A stretch of DNA of 5,198 nt from Fimbriimonadaceae bacterium. GTDB taxonomy: Bacteria > Armatimonadota > Fimbriimonadia > Fimbriimonadales > Fimbriimonadaceae. The stretch spans positions 1 to 5,198 of the forward strand of contig CANFJD010000203.1 in NCBI GenBank assembly GCA_947447315.1, written 5' to 3'. A program made the translations under genes and the position numbers. Under the pieces are notes generated by a model. The model was not told the origin of the DNA. It saw only the letters and a program-made list of their open reading frames with translations, and ran no database searches. Shown piece by piece: positions 1 through 5,198 of the stretch (its first letter is position 1; every line of letters starts with the position of its first letter).

Positions 1-281
1 ATCTCCATTCCGTGGGTTCCCAAATCCGACGGAAACTGGGGAGCGACGTATTTGGCTAGGAATTCAGAGATTTGTGCATCGGTGCTCGGGTTTGATTTCT
101 TTTCATTCGAGTGTCGCAACCGGTTAATGCAAGCCCCATCGCGGTGACGCAAACATTCAATCGCTTCTTCCGCTACCGAAGCGAGGGTTGGCCGACGATT
201 AAATGCAAGGTAAGCCAGGATTCCCGCAAGTACCAACGCAACAACCGCTAACGCCCGCTGCTTAACCGGTAAAGATTTCAT
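1..281 (-). CDS. Membrane-anchored hypothetical protein, C-terminus beyond window
   Basis: The frame is open from an ATG at 281-279 to the left edge, giving 93 codons without a stop, so the gene is partial. The product starts MKSLPVKQR, then has a hydrophobic stretch at about residues 10-27 (ALAVVALVLAGILAYLAF) followed by Asn-Arg-Arg. This looks like an N-terminal membrane anchor or uncleaved signal. The rest is polar, with two cysteines eight residues apart (C43 and C51, in 'IECLRHRDGACIN'). If the soluble part is exported, these could pair as a disulfide; that is inference. The gene begins only 12 bases after the pseudopilin stop on the same strand, so the two are probably co-transcribed and may work together at the cell envelope. 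No Shine-Dalgarno sequence precedes the ATG. I do not recognise a family and assign no function. Confidence 0.72.
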   Translation of the reverse strand, partial: MKSLPVKQRALAVVALVLAGILAYLAFNRRPTLASVAEEAIECLRHRDGACINRLRHSNEKKSNPSTDAQISEFLAKYVAPQFPSDLGTHGME

Positions 282-293
282 GGCCCGATTAAG

Positions 294-857
294 TTATTGA
301 TTCTTCCAGTAAAGCAGAGTAAGCGGATTACCGTCGGTGGTCCGATTAATCAGCGTTCCATCGAGCTGAACCGCCATCAGTCGTTTCGGTTGGTACCGGT
401 TCGAAATTTCCACGTTTGAATCCGTACATTGGAGAGAAACCGCCAGCGGAGACCGAGCCTGCAAGTGCCGCGATACTTCTGCCCAATCGCCCTCTTCCCC
501 CACCATCCACTGAATCCAGGGATCTTTCGGCATTGAAGGATGTACGCCGCAAGGAGCCCGCCAAAGGCTAGCCGCGGAATACATTGGCGGCATAATCGCA
601 CGGCCTCGCTTCTCCGCCAAAATCATGTGCTCCAGGGTCGGGAGTCCCATATCGCTCGCCGAGCCAAAATCTTGGATACCGGATTCGCCTTGTCGATACA
701 ACTCCGCCGCCACCTGAATTTGGTGGAGGTTACTGGTCGTCTGGGTGACCAACCCTTTCCGTTGCGCCGACGCAAATGCGGGGAAAGCCAGTGCCGAAAT
801 TACGCCAATGATGGCAACGCACGTGAGCAACTCCACCACCGTAAATCCTTTCCGCAT
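294..857 (-). CDS. Type IV pilin-like / type II secretion pseudopilin
   Basis: This 187-residue protein opens with a class III prepilin signal. Its leader is very short (MRKG), cleavage is expected after Gly4, and the mature N-terminus is Phe5 with the conserved Glu at mature position 5 (FTVVE). A hydrophobic helix follows at about residues 10-31. Proteins of this type are processed by prepilin peptidase (PilD/GspO family) and packed into a pilus or pseudopilus at the cytoplasmic membrane. The segment at about 39-56 (TTSNLHQIQVAAELYRQ) continues the amphipathic N-terminal helix. The globular part is unrecognised and contains C103 and C144, a possible disulfide pair. It ends with 'MAVQLDGTLINRTTDGNP', resembling the C-terminal strand region of pseudopilins from Armatimonadota and Planctomycetes. 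The gene follows trxB by 42 bases and is followed closely by a membrane-anchored protein. The start codon lies inside an 18-bp inverted repeat and has no Shine-Dalgarno sequence. The prepilin class is secure; the exact machine is not. Confidence 0.88.
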   Translation of the reverse strand: MRKGFTVVELLTCVAIIGVISALAFPAFASAQRKGLVTQTTSNLHQIQVAAELYRQGESGIQDFGSASDMGLPTLEHMILAEKRGRAIMPPMYSAASLWRAPCGVHPSMPKDPWIQWMVGEEGDWAEVSRHLQARSPLAVSLQCTDSNVEISNRYQPKRLMAVQLDGTLINRTTDGNPLTLLYWKNQ

Positions 858-887
858 CGGTTCATTGTAAATGAACCGATGCGGAAA
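849..887. repeat. Perfect 18-bp inverted repeat over the pseudopilin start codon
   Basis: The left arm tttccgcatcggttcatt (849-866) is exactly complementary to the right arm (870-887), with a 3-base loop gta (867-869). The pilin start codon (855-857) and its next codons CGG AAA lie in one arm. In pilin mRNA read through from trxB, this hairpin would bury the start codon. In DNA it is a symmetric operator-like site. Downstream of the stem there is no immediate T-run in either direction (GGATTTACGG on the minus strand, aatgggag on the plus strand), so a classical intrinsic terminator is not well supported. The structure is certain; its role is open. Confidence 0.9.
864..881 (-). promoter_or_regulatory. 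Candidate promoter element for the pseudopilin gene (TACAAT box)
   Basis: On the minus strand, TACAAT (869-864) differs from the TATAAT -10 consensus at one position. Six bases separate it from the pilin ATG, so transcription would begin at or beside the start codon and give a leaderless message. Just upstream is CATCGGTTCA (881-872), which is also found, with one change, before a second TTTACAAT near the trxB start. No good -35 hexamer is seen at 17-18 bases. The box lies at the centre of the perfect inverted repeat, so a bound regulator could block it. This is an inference from sequence alone. Confidence 0.35.
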
Positions 888-899
888 ATGGGAGATTTT

Positions 900-1823
900 T
901 TAGTGGCTCAAAAACCGCTCGGCTTCAATGGCCGCGATACAACCGCTGCCCGCCGCCGTAATTGCCTGCCGCCATAGCGGATCTTGCACATCGCCGCACG
1001 CAAACACGCCGGGAATGCTGGTCGCCGTGGAATCTGGCTTAGTAATCAAGTAACCCGCCGCATCCGTCTCCAAAACTCCGGAAAACAGCTCAATGTTCGG
1101 CTTGTGACCGATGGCAATGAACACGCCGTCTAGGGCCATCTCCCGGGGCTCGCCCGTCACCGTATCTCGCAACCGAATCCCGGTAACCCGACGCGGATCC
1201 TCGTCGCCCACAATCTCGTCCACACCGGTATTCCAGTGAATGTGAATCTTGGGGTTGCTGATCACGCGATCCTGCATGATCTTGCTGGCCCGAAACTCAT
1301 CGCGGCGGTGGATCAAATGCACTTCGCGCGCGTGCTTCGTCAGATAGTGCGCCTCTTCCATCGCGGTGTCTCCGCCGCCAACCACGGCCACGACCTTATT
1401 GCGGAAGAAGAAGCCATCGCAAGTTGCACAAGCGCTCACGCCGTGACCGCCAAACGAGATCTCGCTTTCCAGACCCAGCCACTTCGCGCTGGCCCCGGTG
1501 GCAATGATCACGGTTTCGGAAAGGTATTCATCGTCGCCCACCCGCACCTTAAACGGTCGCTGAGAAAGGTCCACCCGCGTCACGTGCTCGTCGCGAATGA
1601 TCGTGCCGAACCGCTCCGCTTGACGGCGGAAAAGCTCCATCATCTCCGGCCCCATGATGCCGTCGGGGAAGCCCGGATAGTTCTCCACATCGGTGGTAAT
1701 GGTCAGCTGGCCGCCCGGCTGAAGACCCGTAAAAAGCAGGGGCTTCAGGTCCGATCGAGCTGCATAAAGGGCCGCCGTATATCCGGCCGGGCCACTACCA
1801 ATGATGATCACGTGATGCGTCAT
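900..1823 (-). CDS. trxB: Thioredoxin-disulfide reductase (NADPH)
   Basis: The product is a flavoprotein that transfers electrons from NADPH through FAD and an active-site disulfide to thioredoxin in the cytoplasm. From the chosen ATG it has 307 residues, close to the usual bacterial size. The N-terminal FAD motif is at residues 9-14 (IIGSGPAGYTAALYAAR). The redox-active CxxC is CATC at 132-135, followed by Asp136. The NADPH-binding GGGDTAMEE is at 149-157, with HRRDEFRAS at 172-180 providing the arginines for the 2'-phosphate. The second FAD motif ACGDV starts near 275, followed by the typical 'RQAITAAGSGCIAA'. The ATG at 1823 places the FAD motif at the normal distance. An in-frame ATG at 1856 would add 11 residues (MRPSVHSLYNL) and cannot be excluded. 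All key residues are present. The gene diverges from the DUF1844 operon and is followed by the pseudopilin gene. Confidence 0.97.
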   Translation of the reverse strand: MTHHVIIIGSGPAGYTAALYAARSDLKPLLFTGLQPGGQLTITTDVENYPGFPDGIMGPEMMELFRRQAERFGTIIRDEHVTRVDLSQRPFKVRVGDDEYLSETVIIATGASAKWLGLESEISFGGHGVSACATCDGFFFRNKVVAVVGGGDTAMEEAHYLTKHAREVHLIHRRDEFRASKIMQDRVISNPKIHIHWNTGVDEIVGDEDPRRVTGIRLRDTVTGEPREMALDGVFIAIGHKPNIELFSGVLETDAAGYLITKPDSTATSIPGVFACGDVQDPLWRQAITAAGSGCIAAIEAERFLSH

Positions 1824-1887
1824 GAGATTGTAAAGAGAGTGTACCGATGGGCGCATCTAACCGGCCCCGACCTCCGTCCCTAACTAC
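1824..1887. promoter_or_regulatory. Divergent intergenic region between trxB and the DUF1844 operon
   Basis: These 64 bases must carry or adjoin the signals for both divergent units. On the minus strand, TTTACAAT (1834-1827) contains a good -10-like TACAAT three bases before the trxB ATG. That is too close for a normal start site at this ATG, so it may serve another start point or be chance. Upstream of it is CATCGGTACA (1849-1840), matching nine of ten bases of the element before the pilin gene. On the plus strand I find no convincing -35/-10 pair, only TAACTAC directly before the ATG at 1888. Neither start has a Shine-Dalgarno sequence. Confidence 0.35.
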
Positions 1888-2184
1888 ATGGCAAACGAAG
1901 AGATCACCGACGGGGCAGAGGCGAAAAAGCCCATTGATCTTTACGAGGTGCTGGGCTTTATGCTGCAGCAAGTCACCGAACTCGGCTGGCAGAAACTTGG
2001 CCTGCAACCCGATTTCGCCACCGGCAAAATCGAACCCGACCTGGAGCAGGCGAAACTCGCCATCGATGTCGTCTCATTCCTCGCCACCCAGGTGGAAGGC
2101 AAACTGGACGACTCCGACCGTCGAACATTACAGAACACGGTGCGTGACCTGAAATTGAATTACGTGAATCGGGTGCAGAGTTGA
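1888..2184 (+). CDS. DUF1844 domain-containing protein
   Basis: This small acidic protein of 98 residues has no signal peptide or membrane span and no cysteine. It carries the hallmarks of the DUF1844 family. These are an N-terminal segment with hydrophobic residues ('IDLYEVLGFMLQQVTELGWQKLG'), then 'QPDFATGKIEPDLEQAKLAIDVVSFLATQVEGKL', and a C-terminal helix ('LQNTVRDLKLNYVNR'). The Asp-Leu-x-x-Ala-Lys-x-x-Ile-Asp core is the most diagnostic part. The family is widespread in bacteria, mostly helical, and has no established function. The ATG at 1888 is the first good start. The gene opens a four-gene plus-strand cluster, and its stop overlaps the TTG start of the next gene, suggesting translational coupling. 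Confidence 0.85.
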   Translation: MANEEITDGAEAKKPIDLYEVLGFMLQQVTELGWQKLGLQPDFATGKIEPDLEQAKLAIDVVSFLATQVEGKLDDSDRRTLQNTVRDLKLNYVNRVQS

Positions 2185-2534
2185 CCGTCACCGTTCATGA
2201 CCGTCGCGAAGCCCTGGCCCACTTTCACCTCGTGTACGAAGACCTCGTAGAGGTGATCTGCGATGCCGGTAACTACGGTCCCACCTCCGCTCTGTCCACC
2301 CGTTACGCCGAGTTGGTCGAGGAGTACCGCGTAGCCTATGCCGCCGTTCAGGCTTATCTCGAGCATTTTCTCGAAGCGAACGTGGCGCTTCGCCAGCCGT
2401 TCATTCGCCTCTCGGTCCGCCCGACTTTAGCCGAGCTCATCGAAACCGACACCGGTGGCCTCATCCCGGACATCCTCGCCACCCGACGCGCCATTGTCGC
2501 CTACCAGCAGCATCTGGCTCAGGTCCCGGCGTAA
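2181..2534 (+). CDS. Hypothetical 117-residue, probably helical protein
   Basis: I do not recognise this protein. It is soluble in appearance, without signal or membrane segments, and has a single cysteine (C27). The region at about 10-75 is rich in Ala, Leu, Glu and Tyr with helix-like spacing ('AHFHLVYEDLVEVICDAG', 'YAELVEEYRVAYAAVQAYLEHFLEAN'), so a helical bundle is plausible. The C-terminal part contains 'SVRPTLAELIETDTGGLIPDILATRR'. The chosen start is TTG at 2181, sharing three bases with the TGA stop of the DUF1844 gene (TTGA). The ATG at 2197 is out of frame. The next in-frame start-type codons are an internal CTG (codon 12) and GTG (codon 18), which would trim the first helix. It ends two bases before the acetyltransferase start, so it is almost certainly co-transcribed and co-translated with its neighbours. 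Confidence 0.78.
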   Translation: MTVTVHDRREALAHFHLVYEDLVEVICDAGNYGPTSALSTRYAELVEEYRVAYAAVQAYLEHFLEANVALRQPFIRLSVRPTLAELIETDTGGLIPDILATRRAIVAYQQHLAQVPA

Positions 2535-2536
2535 CC

Positions 2537-3439
2537 ATGGCCGCCGCGCCCATCGAATTTGCCGAGGTCGGTCCCCTTTGGGAAAAAACTTACTCCCCCA
2601 GTTTTCGGATCGATGACGAGATATGGCGGCAAAACATGGTGGTGCATCCGGCGGTCGCCGCCTCGCTCCGCGGACCCGGGTGGATTGCCGTCCTGAAAGG
2701 GCCGGTGCCCGAATACGGTGGGGATGCCAATCGTTTTCACCTGGCGGCGATCGCGTTCGACTCACCCGATTCGGGCCAAGCCGCCGCAAAAGCTGCTGTC
2801 CAATCGGCGACGGGGTTAGGCGCAACCTCGCTCTCCTTTGGTCAGGATGGAGATCACATTTGGCCCGGCGTGCCGCATGATCATCCTCACTTGATCGCCG
2901 CGCTGGAATCCGCCGGGTTCACCATCGGCGGCACCGTCGATGACCTCCAACGAGATCTCGCCAACTACTCGCCGCGCGATCCCGCTGCCATCTCCCCCGA
3001 ATTTCGTCCAGCAGGTACGTCGGACGAAAGCGGACTAATGGACTATTTCACCCGCGAATTTCCTGGTCGGTGGCGCGTGGATGTGATGCAGCAATTCCAG
3101 GAAAATCCGGCGCGGGTGATGGTGTGGGAAGTCGATGGCAACATTGAGGGCCACGCCCTCATCCAAACGTCCGACACACACCATCCCATTGGTGGCGCGA
3201 TTTGGCGAAACGACCTGGGCCCAAATTGGGGCGCGTTGGGGTCTATCGGTGTCTCCGCCCGTCTGCGCGGCGGCGGGAGCGGCGGTCGCCTGCTCGATGC
3301 CAGTTTGCTGGAACTCAGCCGCCGTCAGGTGCGGGAATGCATCATCGATTGGACGGGCCTGTCCGCCTTTTACGAGAAGTACGGCTTTACGATCACGCGA
3401 AAGTACCAATCGGCCTCCTTGACGCTAGCCACCCCGTAA
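2537..3439 (+). CDS. GNAT family N-acetyltransferase, tandem-domain form
   Basis: This 300-residue protein is about twice the length of a single GNAT domain. The C-terminal half, from about residue 155, carries the acetyl-CoA binding motif A: strand 'GALGSIGVSARL' and pyrophosphate loop R244-G-G-G-S-G249, matching the (R/Q)xxGx(G/A) pattern. It is followed by helix 'GRLLDASLLELSRR' and motif B-like 'IIDWTGLSAFYEKYGF' (269-284), where Tyr279 is placed like the usual general acid. The N-terminal half ('HLAAIAFDS' to 'HIWPGVPHDHPHLIAALESAGF') looks like a degenerate GNAT domain without an obvious acetyl-CoA loop. It ends in 'DDLQRDL', as in other two-domain bacterial GNATs. The expected reaction is acetyl transfer from acetyl-CoA to an amine, but the substrate cannot be told. 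The ATG is two bases after the preceding stop, and ndh follows ten bases downstream. The family is well supported; the specific role is unknown. Confidence 0.88.
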   Translation: MAAAPIEFAEVGPLWEKTYSPSFRIDDEIWRQNMVVHPAVAASLRGPGWIAVLKGPVPEYGGDANRFHLAAIAFDSPDSGQAAAKAAVQSATGLGATSLSFGQDGDHIWPGVPHDHPHLIAALESAGFTIGGTVDDLQRDLANYSPRDPAAISPEFRPAGTSDESGLMDYFTREFPGRWRVDVMQQFQENPARVMVWEVDGNIEGHALIQTSDTHHPIGGAIWRNDLGPNWGALGSIGVSARLRGGGSGGRLLDASLLELSRRQVRECIIDWTGLSAFYEKYGFTITRKYQSASLTLATP

Positions 3440-3449
3440 ACTTCAAAGC

Positions 3450-4742
3450 ATGATTCCGGGTTCGAGTCCTTCCTCTTCCAAGCCACGGGTAGTGATTCTA
3501 GGCGGAGGATTCGGTGGAGGCTTCGCCGCCCGGGAACTTTCAAAAAGCGCGGACAAGTTCGAAACCATCCTGATCGATCGGCACAATTACCTCACCTTCT
3601 ATCCTCTGATGATCGAAGCCGGGGTCGGTGCCATCGAGCCGCGCCACGTGGTCATTCCGCTTCGGAAGCTCATCCGCAAGTGCGATCTCCGGGTTGGCGA
3701 AGTGACTCGGGTGGATCTCACGACCAACACTGTCTTCTACCGTCCCGTCGGCCAGACCATGGAAACTTCACTGGCCTACGATGAACTCGTACTCTCGATG
3801 GGAAGCGTGACCCGTCCACCGAACGTGCCCGGATTTGCCGAGTACGGTTTTGAGATGAAGACGCTGACCGACGCGATTGAGTTGCGCGATCGCGGCATCC
3901 AGTTCTTGGAGATGGCGAACTCCGAGCCGGATCCGGCACGCCGGCGCGAACTGCTCACGTTTCTGGTAGTCGGCGGCGGGTTTACCGGGGTGGAGCTTGC
4001 GGGGGAGTTTCAAGCCTTTCTTCATGACCTCCTCTGCGACTACCACCACGTCTCCGAAGCTGATATCCGGGTGATGTTGTTTGAGCATGGCCCGCAGCTC
4101 CTGCCGCATTACGATGATCACCTCTCCGATTGGACCAGCAAAGAGCTCACCCGCCGGGGCATCGAAATCCGCCACGGGGAAAGCGTCGTAGAAATTGGGG
4201 AAGGCTTCGCGGTTCTTTCCACGGGGGAGCGAATCTCGACCCACGGCGTTTACTGGACTGCTGGTATCGCGGCTCCGCCGGTTCTCGATCAAATCCCGGG
4301 TCTGCCCCGAAACGAACGCGGCTACGTTGCTACCAACGCCGACCTCTCCGTAGTGGGTCTCCCGAATGTGTGGGCGATGGGCGACCTGGCCTTTGTTCCC
4401 GATTCACACGGCAAGCCCTATCCCACCACCGCCCAAGTTGCCTTTCGGCAGGGTCCCCACCTTGCCCGCAATCTTATCCGTCGCCGGACTGGACAGGCCA
4501 CAAAGCCGTTTTCGTTCGAAAATATGGGCGCTTTCGCGGCTATCGGTCACCGCAAAGCGGCCGCGCTAGTGAAGGGACTCCGGTTCCAAGGCTTCTTCGG
4601 CTGGCTCCTCTACCGCGGAGCCTACTTCACTAAGTTTCCCGGCTTTGCGACTCGGCTACGCTTGCTCGCCGACTGGACGCTGGAGCTTCTGCTGAAGTCG
4701 CCACCGGTCCAAATTGGTGTGCACCGTCACCGCCGAACTTAG
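3450..4742 (+). CDS. ndh: Type II NADH:quinone oxidoreductase (NDH-2)
   Basis: NDH-2 is a peripheral membrane flavoprotein that oxidises NADH and reduces membrane quinone without pumping protons. The 430-residue length is typical. The FAD-binding GGGFGG is at residues 18-23, and 'DRHNYLTFYPLM' (43-54) corresponds to the usual HNxxxFxPL segment. The NADH-binding fold has GGGFTGVELAGE at 175-186, with Glu212 at the end of the next strand, which favours NADH over NADPH. The second FAD motif is VWAMGDLA from 307. The quinone-site AQxAxxQ motif is AQVAFRQ at 328-334. The C-terminus ('FFGWLLYRGAYFTKFPGF' and 'LLADWTLELLL') matches the amphipathic membrane-binding helices of the family. There are only two cysteines and none in a catalytic arrangement, so sulfide:quinone reductase is unlikely. 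It is last in the plus-strand cluster. Its TAG stop overlaps the stop of the opposing small gene. Confidence 0.94.
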   Translation: MIPGSSPSSSKPRVVILGGGFGGGFAARELSKSADKFETILIDRHNYLTFYPLMIEAGVGAIEPRHVVIPLRKLIRKCDLRVGEVTRVDLTTNTVFYRPVGQTMETSLAYDELVLSMGSVTRPPNVPGFAEYGFEMKTLTDAIELRDRGIQFLEMANSEPDPARRRELLTFLVVGGGFTGVELAGEFQAFLHDLLCDYHHVSEADIRVMLFEHGPQLLPHYDDHLSDWTSKELTRRGIEIRHGESVVEIGEGFAVLSTGERISTHGVYWTAGIAAPPVLDQIPGLPRNERGYVATNADLSVVGLPNVWAMGDLAFVPDSHGKPYPTTAQVAFRQGPHLARNLIRRRTGQATKPFSFENMGAFAAIGHRKAAALVKGLRFQGFFGWLLYRGAYFTKFPGFATRLRLLADWTLELLLKSPPVQIGVHRHRRT

Positions 4743-4909
4743 CGGCTCGGGGGTCGGATCTTGACTTTGACGCCACGTTCTTGCTCGGCCGCCCGAATGG
4801 CTAGGTCTCGTTTTTGCCACCGCTTAAACAAATAGTAGCCGATCCCAACCCCGGACAGCACCACTCCCGTAAAGGCAAAAATGATTGTCGGGAGCTCGCC
4901 AGAATTCAC
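4739..4909 (-). CDS. Small single-span membrane protein (56 residues)
   Basis: Minus-strand reading from GTG at 4909-4907 gives 56 residues ending in TAA at 4741-4739. The frame is bounded upstream by a stop at 4921-4919, and GTG is the only sensible start. The product has one hydrophobic segment at about residues 7-28 ('PTIIFAFTGVVLSGVGIGYYLF'). A strongly basic tail follows ('KRWQKRDLAIRAAEQERGVKVKIRPPSR'), so an N-out, C-in topology is expected by the positive-inside rule. The compact layout, clean membrane segment and position just after gyrA argue for a real gene. The overall plan resembles small helper proteins such as CcmD, but there is no specific match and I assign no function. It lies 62 bases after gyrA and converges on ndh with a 4-base overlap of stop codons. 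Confidence 0.6.
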   Translation of the reverse strand: MNSGELPTIIFAFTGVVLSGVGIGYYLFKRWQKRDLAIRAAEQERGVKVKIRPPSR

Positions 4910-4947
4910 AACCGTAGGTTACTCCGCCCGATCGCTCCGGGACCGGG

Positions 4948-4987
4948 ATCACCGGAACCTAAGCCGAGGGCTTAGTTTTCCGGTGAT
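4948..4987 (-). terminator. Long hairpin spanning the gyrA stop codon
   Basis: The outer arms atcaccggaa (4948-4957) and ttccggtgat (4978-4987) pair over 10 bases. After a small internal loop (c at 4958, tt at 4976-4977), the inner arms ctaagcc (4959-4965) and ggcttag (4969-4975) pair over 7 bases around a gag loop. The gyrA TAA (4974-4972) lies in the inner stem. At the end of gyrA this may stop transcription or protect the 3' end. In the gyrA direction it is followed by CCCGGTCCCGG rather than a U-tract, so it is not a classical intrinsic terminator. In the opposite direction the downstream sequence (tcttgtgcttcttc) is moderately T-rich and could stop ndh read-through. Confidence 0.5.
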
Positions 4988-5198
4988 TCTTGTGCTTCTT
5001 CGCCTGCCTCTTCCGCGTCCAGGTCACCGTCATCGGCTCCCTGAATGATGCGTGCGATGCTGCGAACCTGATCGGATGCGGCCAAATCAATCAGCTTCAC
5101 ACCCTGAGCCACGCGGCCCGTGGTGCGAATCTCCTTAACCCGAATACGGATACCCTTTCCGTTCAGAGTCATTACCAAGAGACGATCGTCGTTCTCCA
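4972..5198 (-). CDS. gyrA: DNA gyrase subunit A, C-terminal end (partial)
   Basis: The frame is open from the right edge to TAA at 4974-4972, giving the last 75 or so residues; the rest lies outside the window. The segment 'ENDDRLLVMTLNGKGIRIRVKEI' followed by 'TTGRVAQGVKLIDLAASDQVRSIARI' is the pattern of the final blade of the GyrA C-terminal beta-pinwheel, with the conserved GRxxQGVxLI signature. This domain wraps DNA so that gyrase introduces negative supercoils using ATP. The protein ends in a strongly acidic tail (DDGDLDAEEAGEEAQESPEN), a feature known from GyrA proteins such as that of E. coli, where the tail modulates DNA wrapping. ParC is an alternative, but its C-terminal domain is usually more degenerate and lacks this tail. 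The start, catalytic tyrosine and GyrA box are not in view. Confidence 0.9.
   Translation of the reverse strand, partial: ENDDRLLVMTLNGKGIRIRVKEIRTTGRVAQGVKLIDLAASDQVRSIARIIQGADDGDLDAEEAGEEAQESPEN

Noticed and set aside
849..887. Classical rho-independent terminator for trxB
   Set aside because: The stem is strong, but no U-run follows it on the minus strand (GGATTTACGG), and it includes the next gene's start codon.
540..977. Plus-strand open frame opposite the pseudopilin and the end of trxB
   Set aside because: It spans two clear minus-strand genes and the hairpin between them, and the translation shows no domain.
1807..1816. 10-bp palindrome ATCACGTGAT
   Set aside because: It lies inside trxB codons for the conserved HHVI stretch. 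A 10-base palindrome is easily found by chance, so no operator role is supported.
1236..1883. Long plus-strand open frame (215 codons) opposite trxB
   Set aside because: It lies wholly antisense to a gene with all thioredoxin reductase motifs. Its composition (rich in His, Arg and Ala) is typical of the reverse of high-GC coding sequence.
3768..4292. Minus-strand open frame (174 codons) inside ndh
   Set aside because: It is antisense to the well-supported NDH-2 gene, with no recognisable domain and no independent signals.
3450..4742. Sulfide:quinone oxidoreductase instead of NDH-2
   Set aside because: The catalytic cysteines of that family are absent, while the NDH-2 AQxAxxQ motif and C-terminal membrane helices are present.
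1..5198. CRISPR array, tRNA or rRNA, insertion sequence, phage or defence genes
   Set aside because: No spaced direct repeats, RNA gene signatures, transposase or integrase motifs are visible. Almost all of the window is filled by housekeeping or unclassified genes.

Overview
The window reads as ordinary chromosomal DNA from a free-living bacterium of moderately high GC content. No phage, transposon, CRISPR, rRNA or tRNA signature is visible. The best lineage guess is Armatimonadota (Fimbriimonas-like). It rests on the style of the pseudopilin (four-residue leader, FTVVELL core, 'SNLHQIQVAAELY'-type helix), the DUF1844 protein, and the lack of Shine-Dalgarno sequences before every start. This is an inference from protein style, not a proven placement.

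Left part, minus strand (1-1823): trxB (thioredoxin reductase, 900-1823) is followed by a type IV pilin-like/pseudopilin gene (294-857) and, 12 bases later, by a small membrane-anchored protein that runs off the left edge (1-281). Between trxB and the pilin gene lies a perfect 18-bp inverted repeat with a 3-base loop (849-887). It covers a TACAAT -10-like box and the pilin start codon.

Middle, plus strand (1888-4742): four tightly packed genes form one probable operon, diverging from trxB across 64 bases. They are a DUF1844 protein, an unrecognised 117-residue protein with a TTG start overlapping the previous stop, a tandem GNAT acetyltransferase, and a type II NADH:quinone oxidoreductase (NDH-2). 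NDH-2 is the best-understood member and feeds electrons from NADH to the membrane quinone pool. No shared pathway for the four genes is evident.

Right part, minus strand (4739-5198): the end of gyrA (last beta-pinwheel blade and acidic tail) enters from the right edge. Its stop codon sits in a long hairpin (4948-4987). After it comes a 56-residue single-span membrane protein with a GTG start, whose stop codon overlaps the stop of ndh tail to tail.

I do not see a clear new biological system. The items most worth a second look are the dyad over the pilin start, the related promoter-like element before trxB, and the gyrA-end hairpin.
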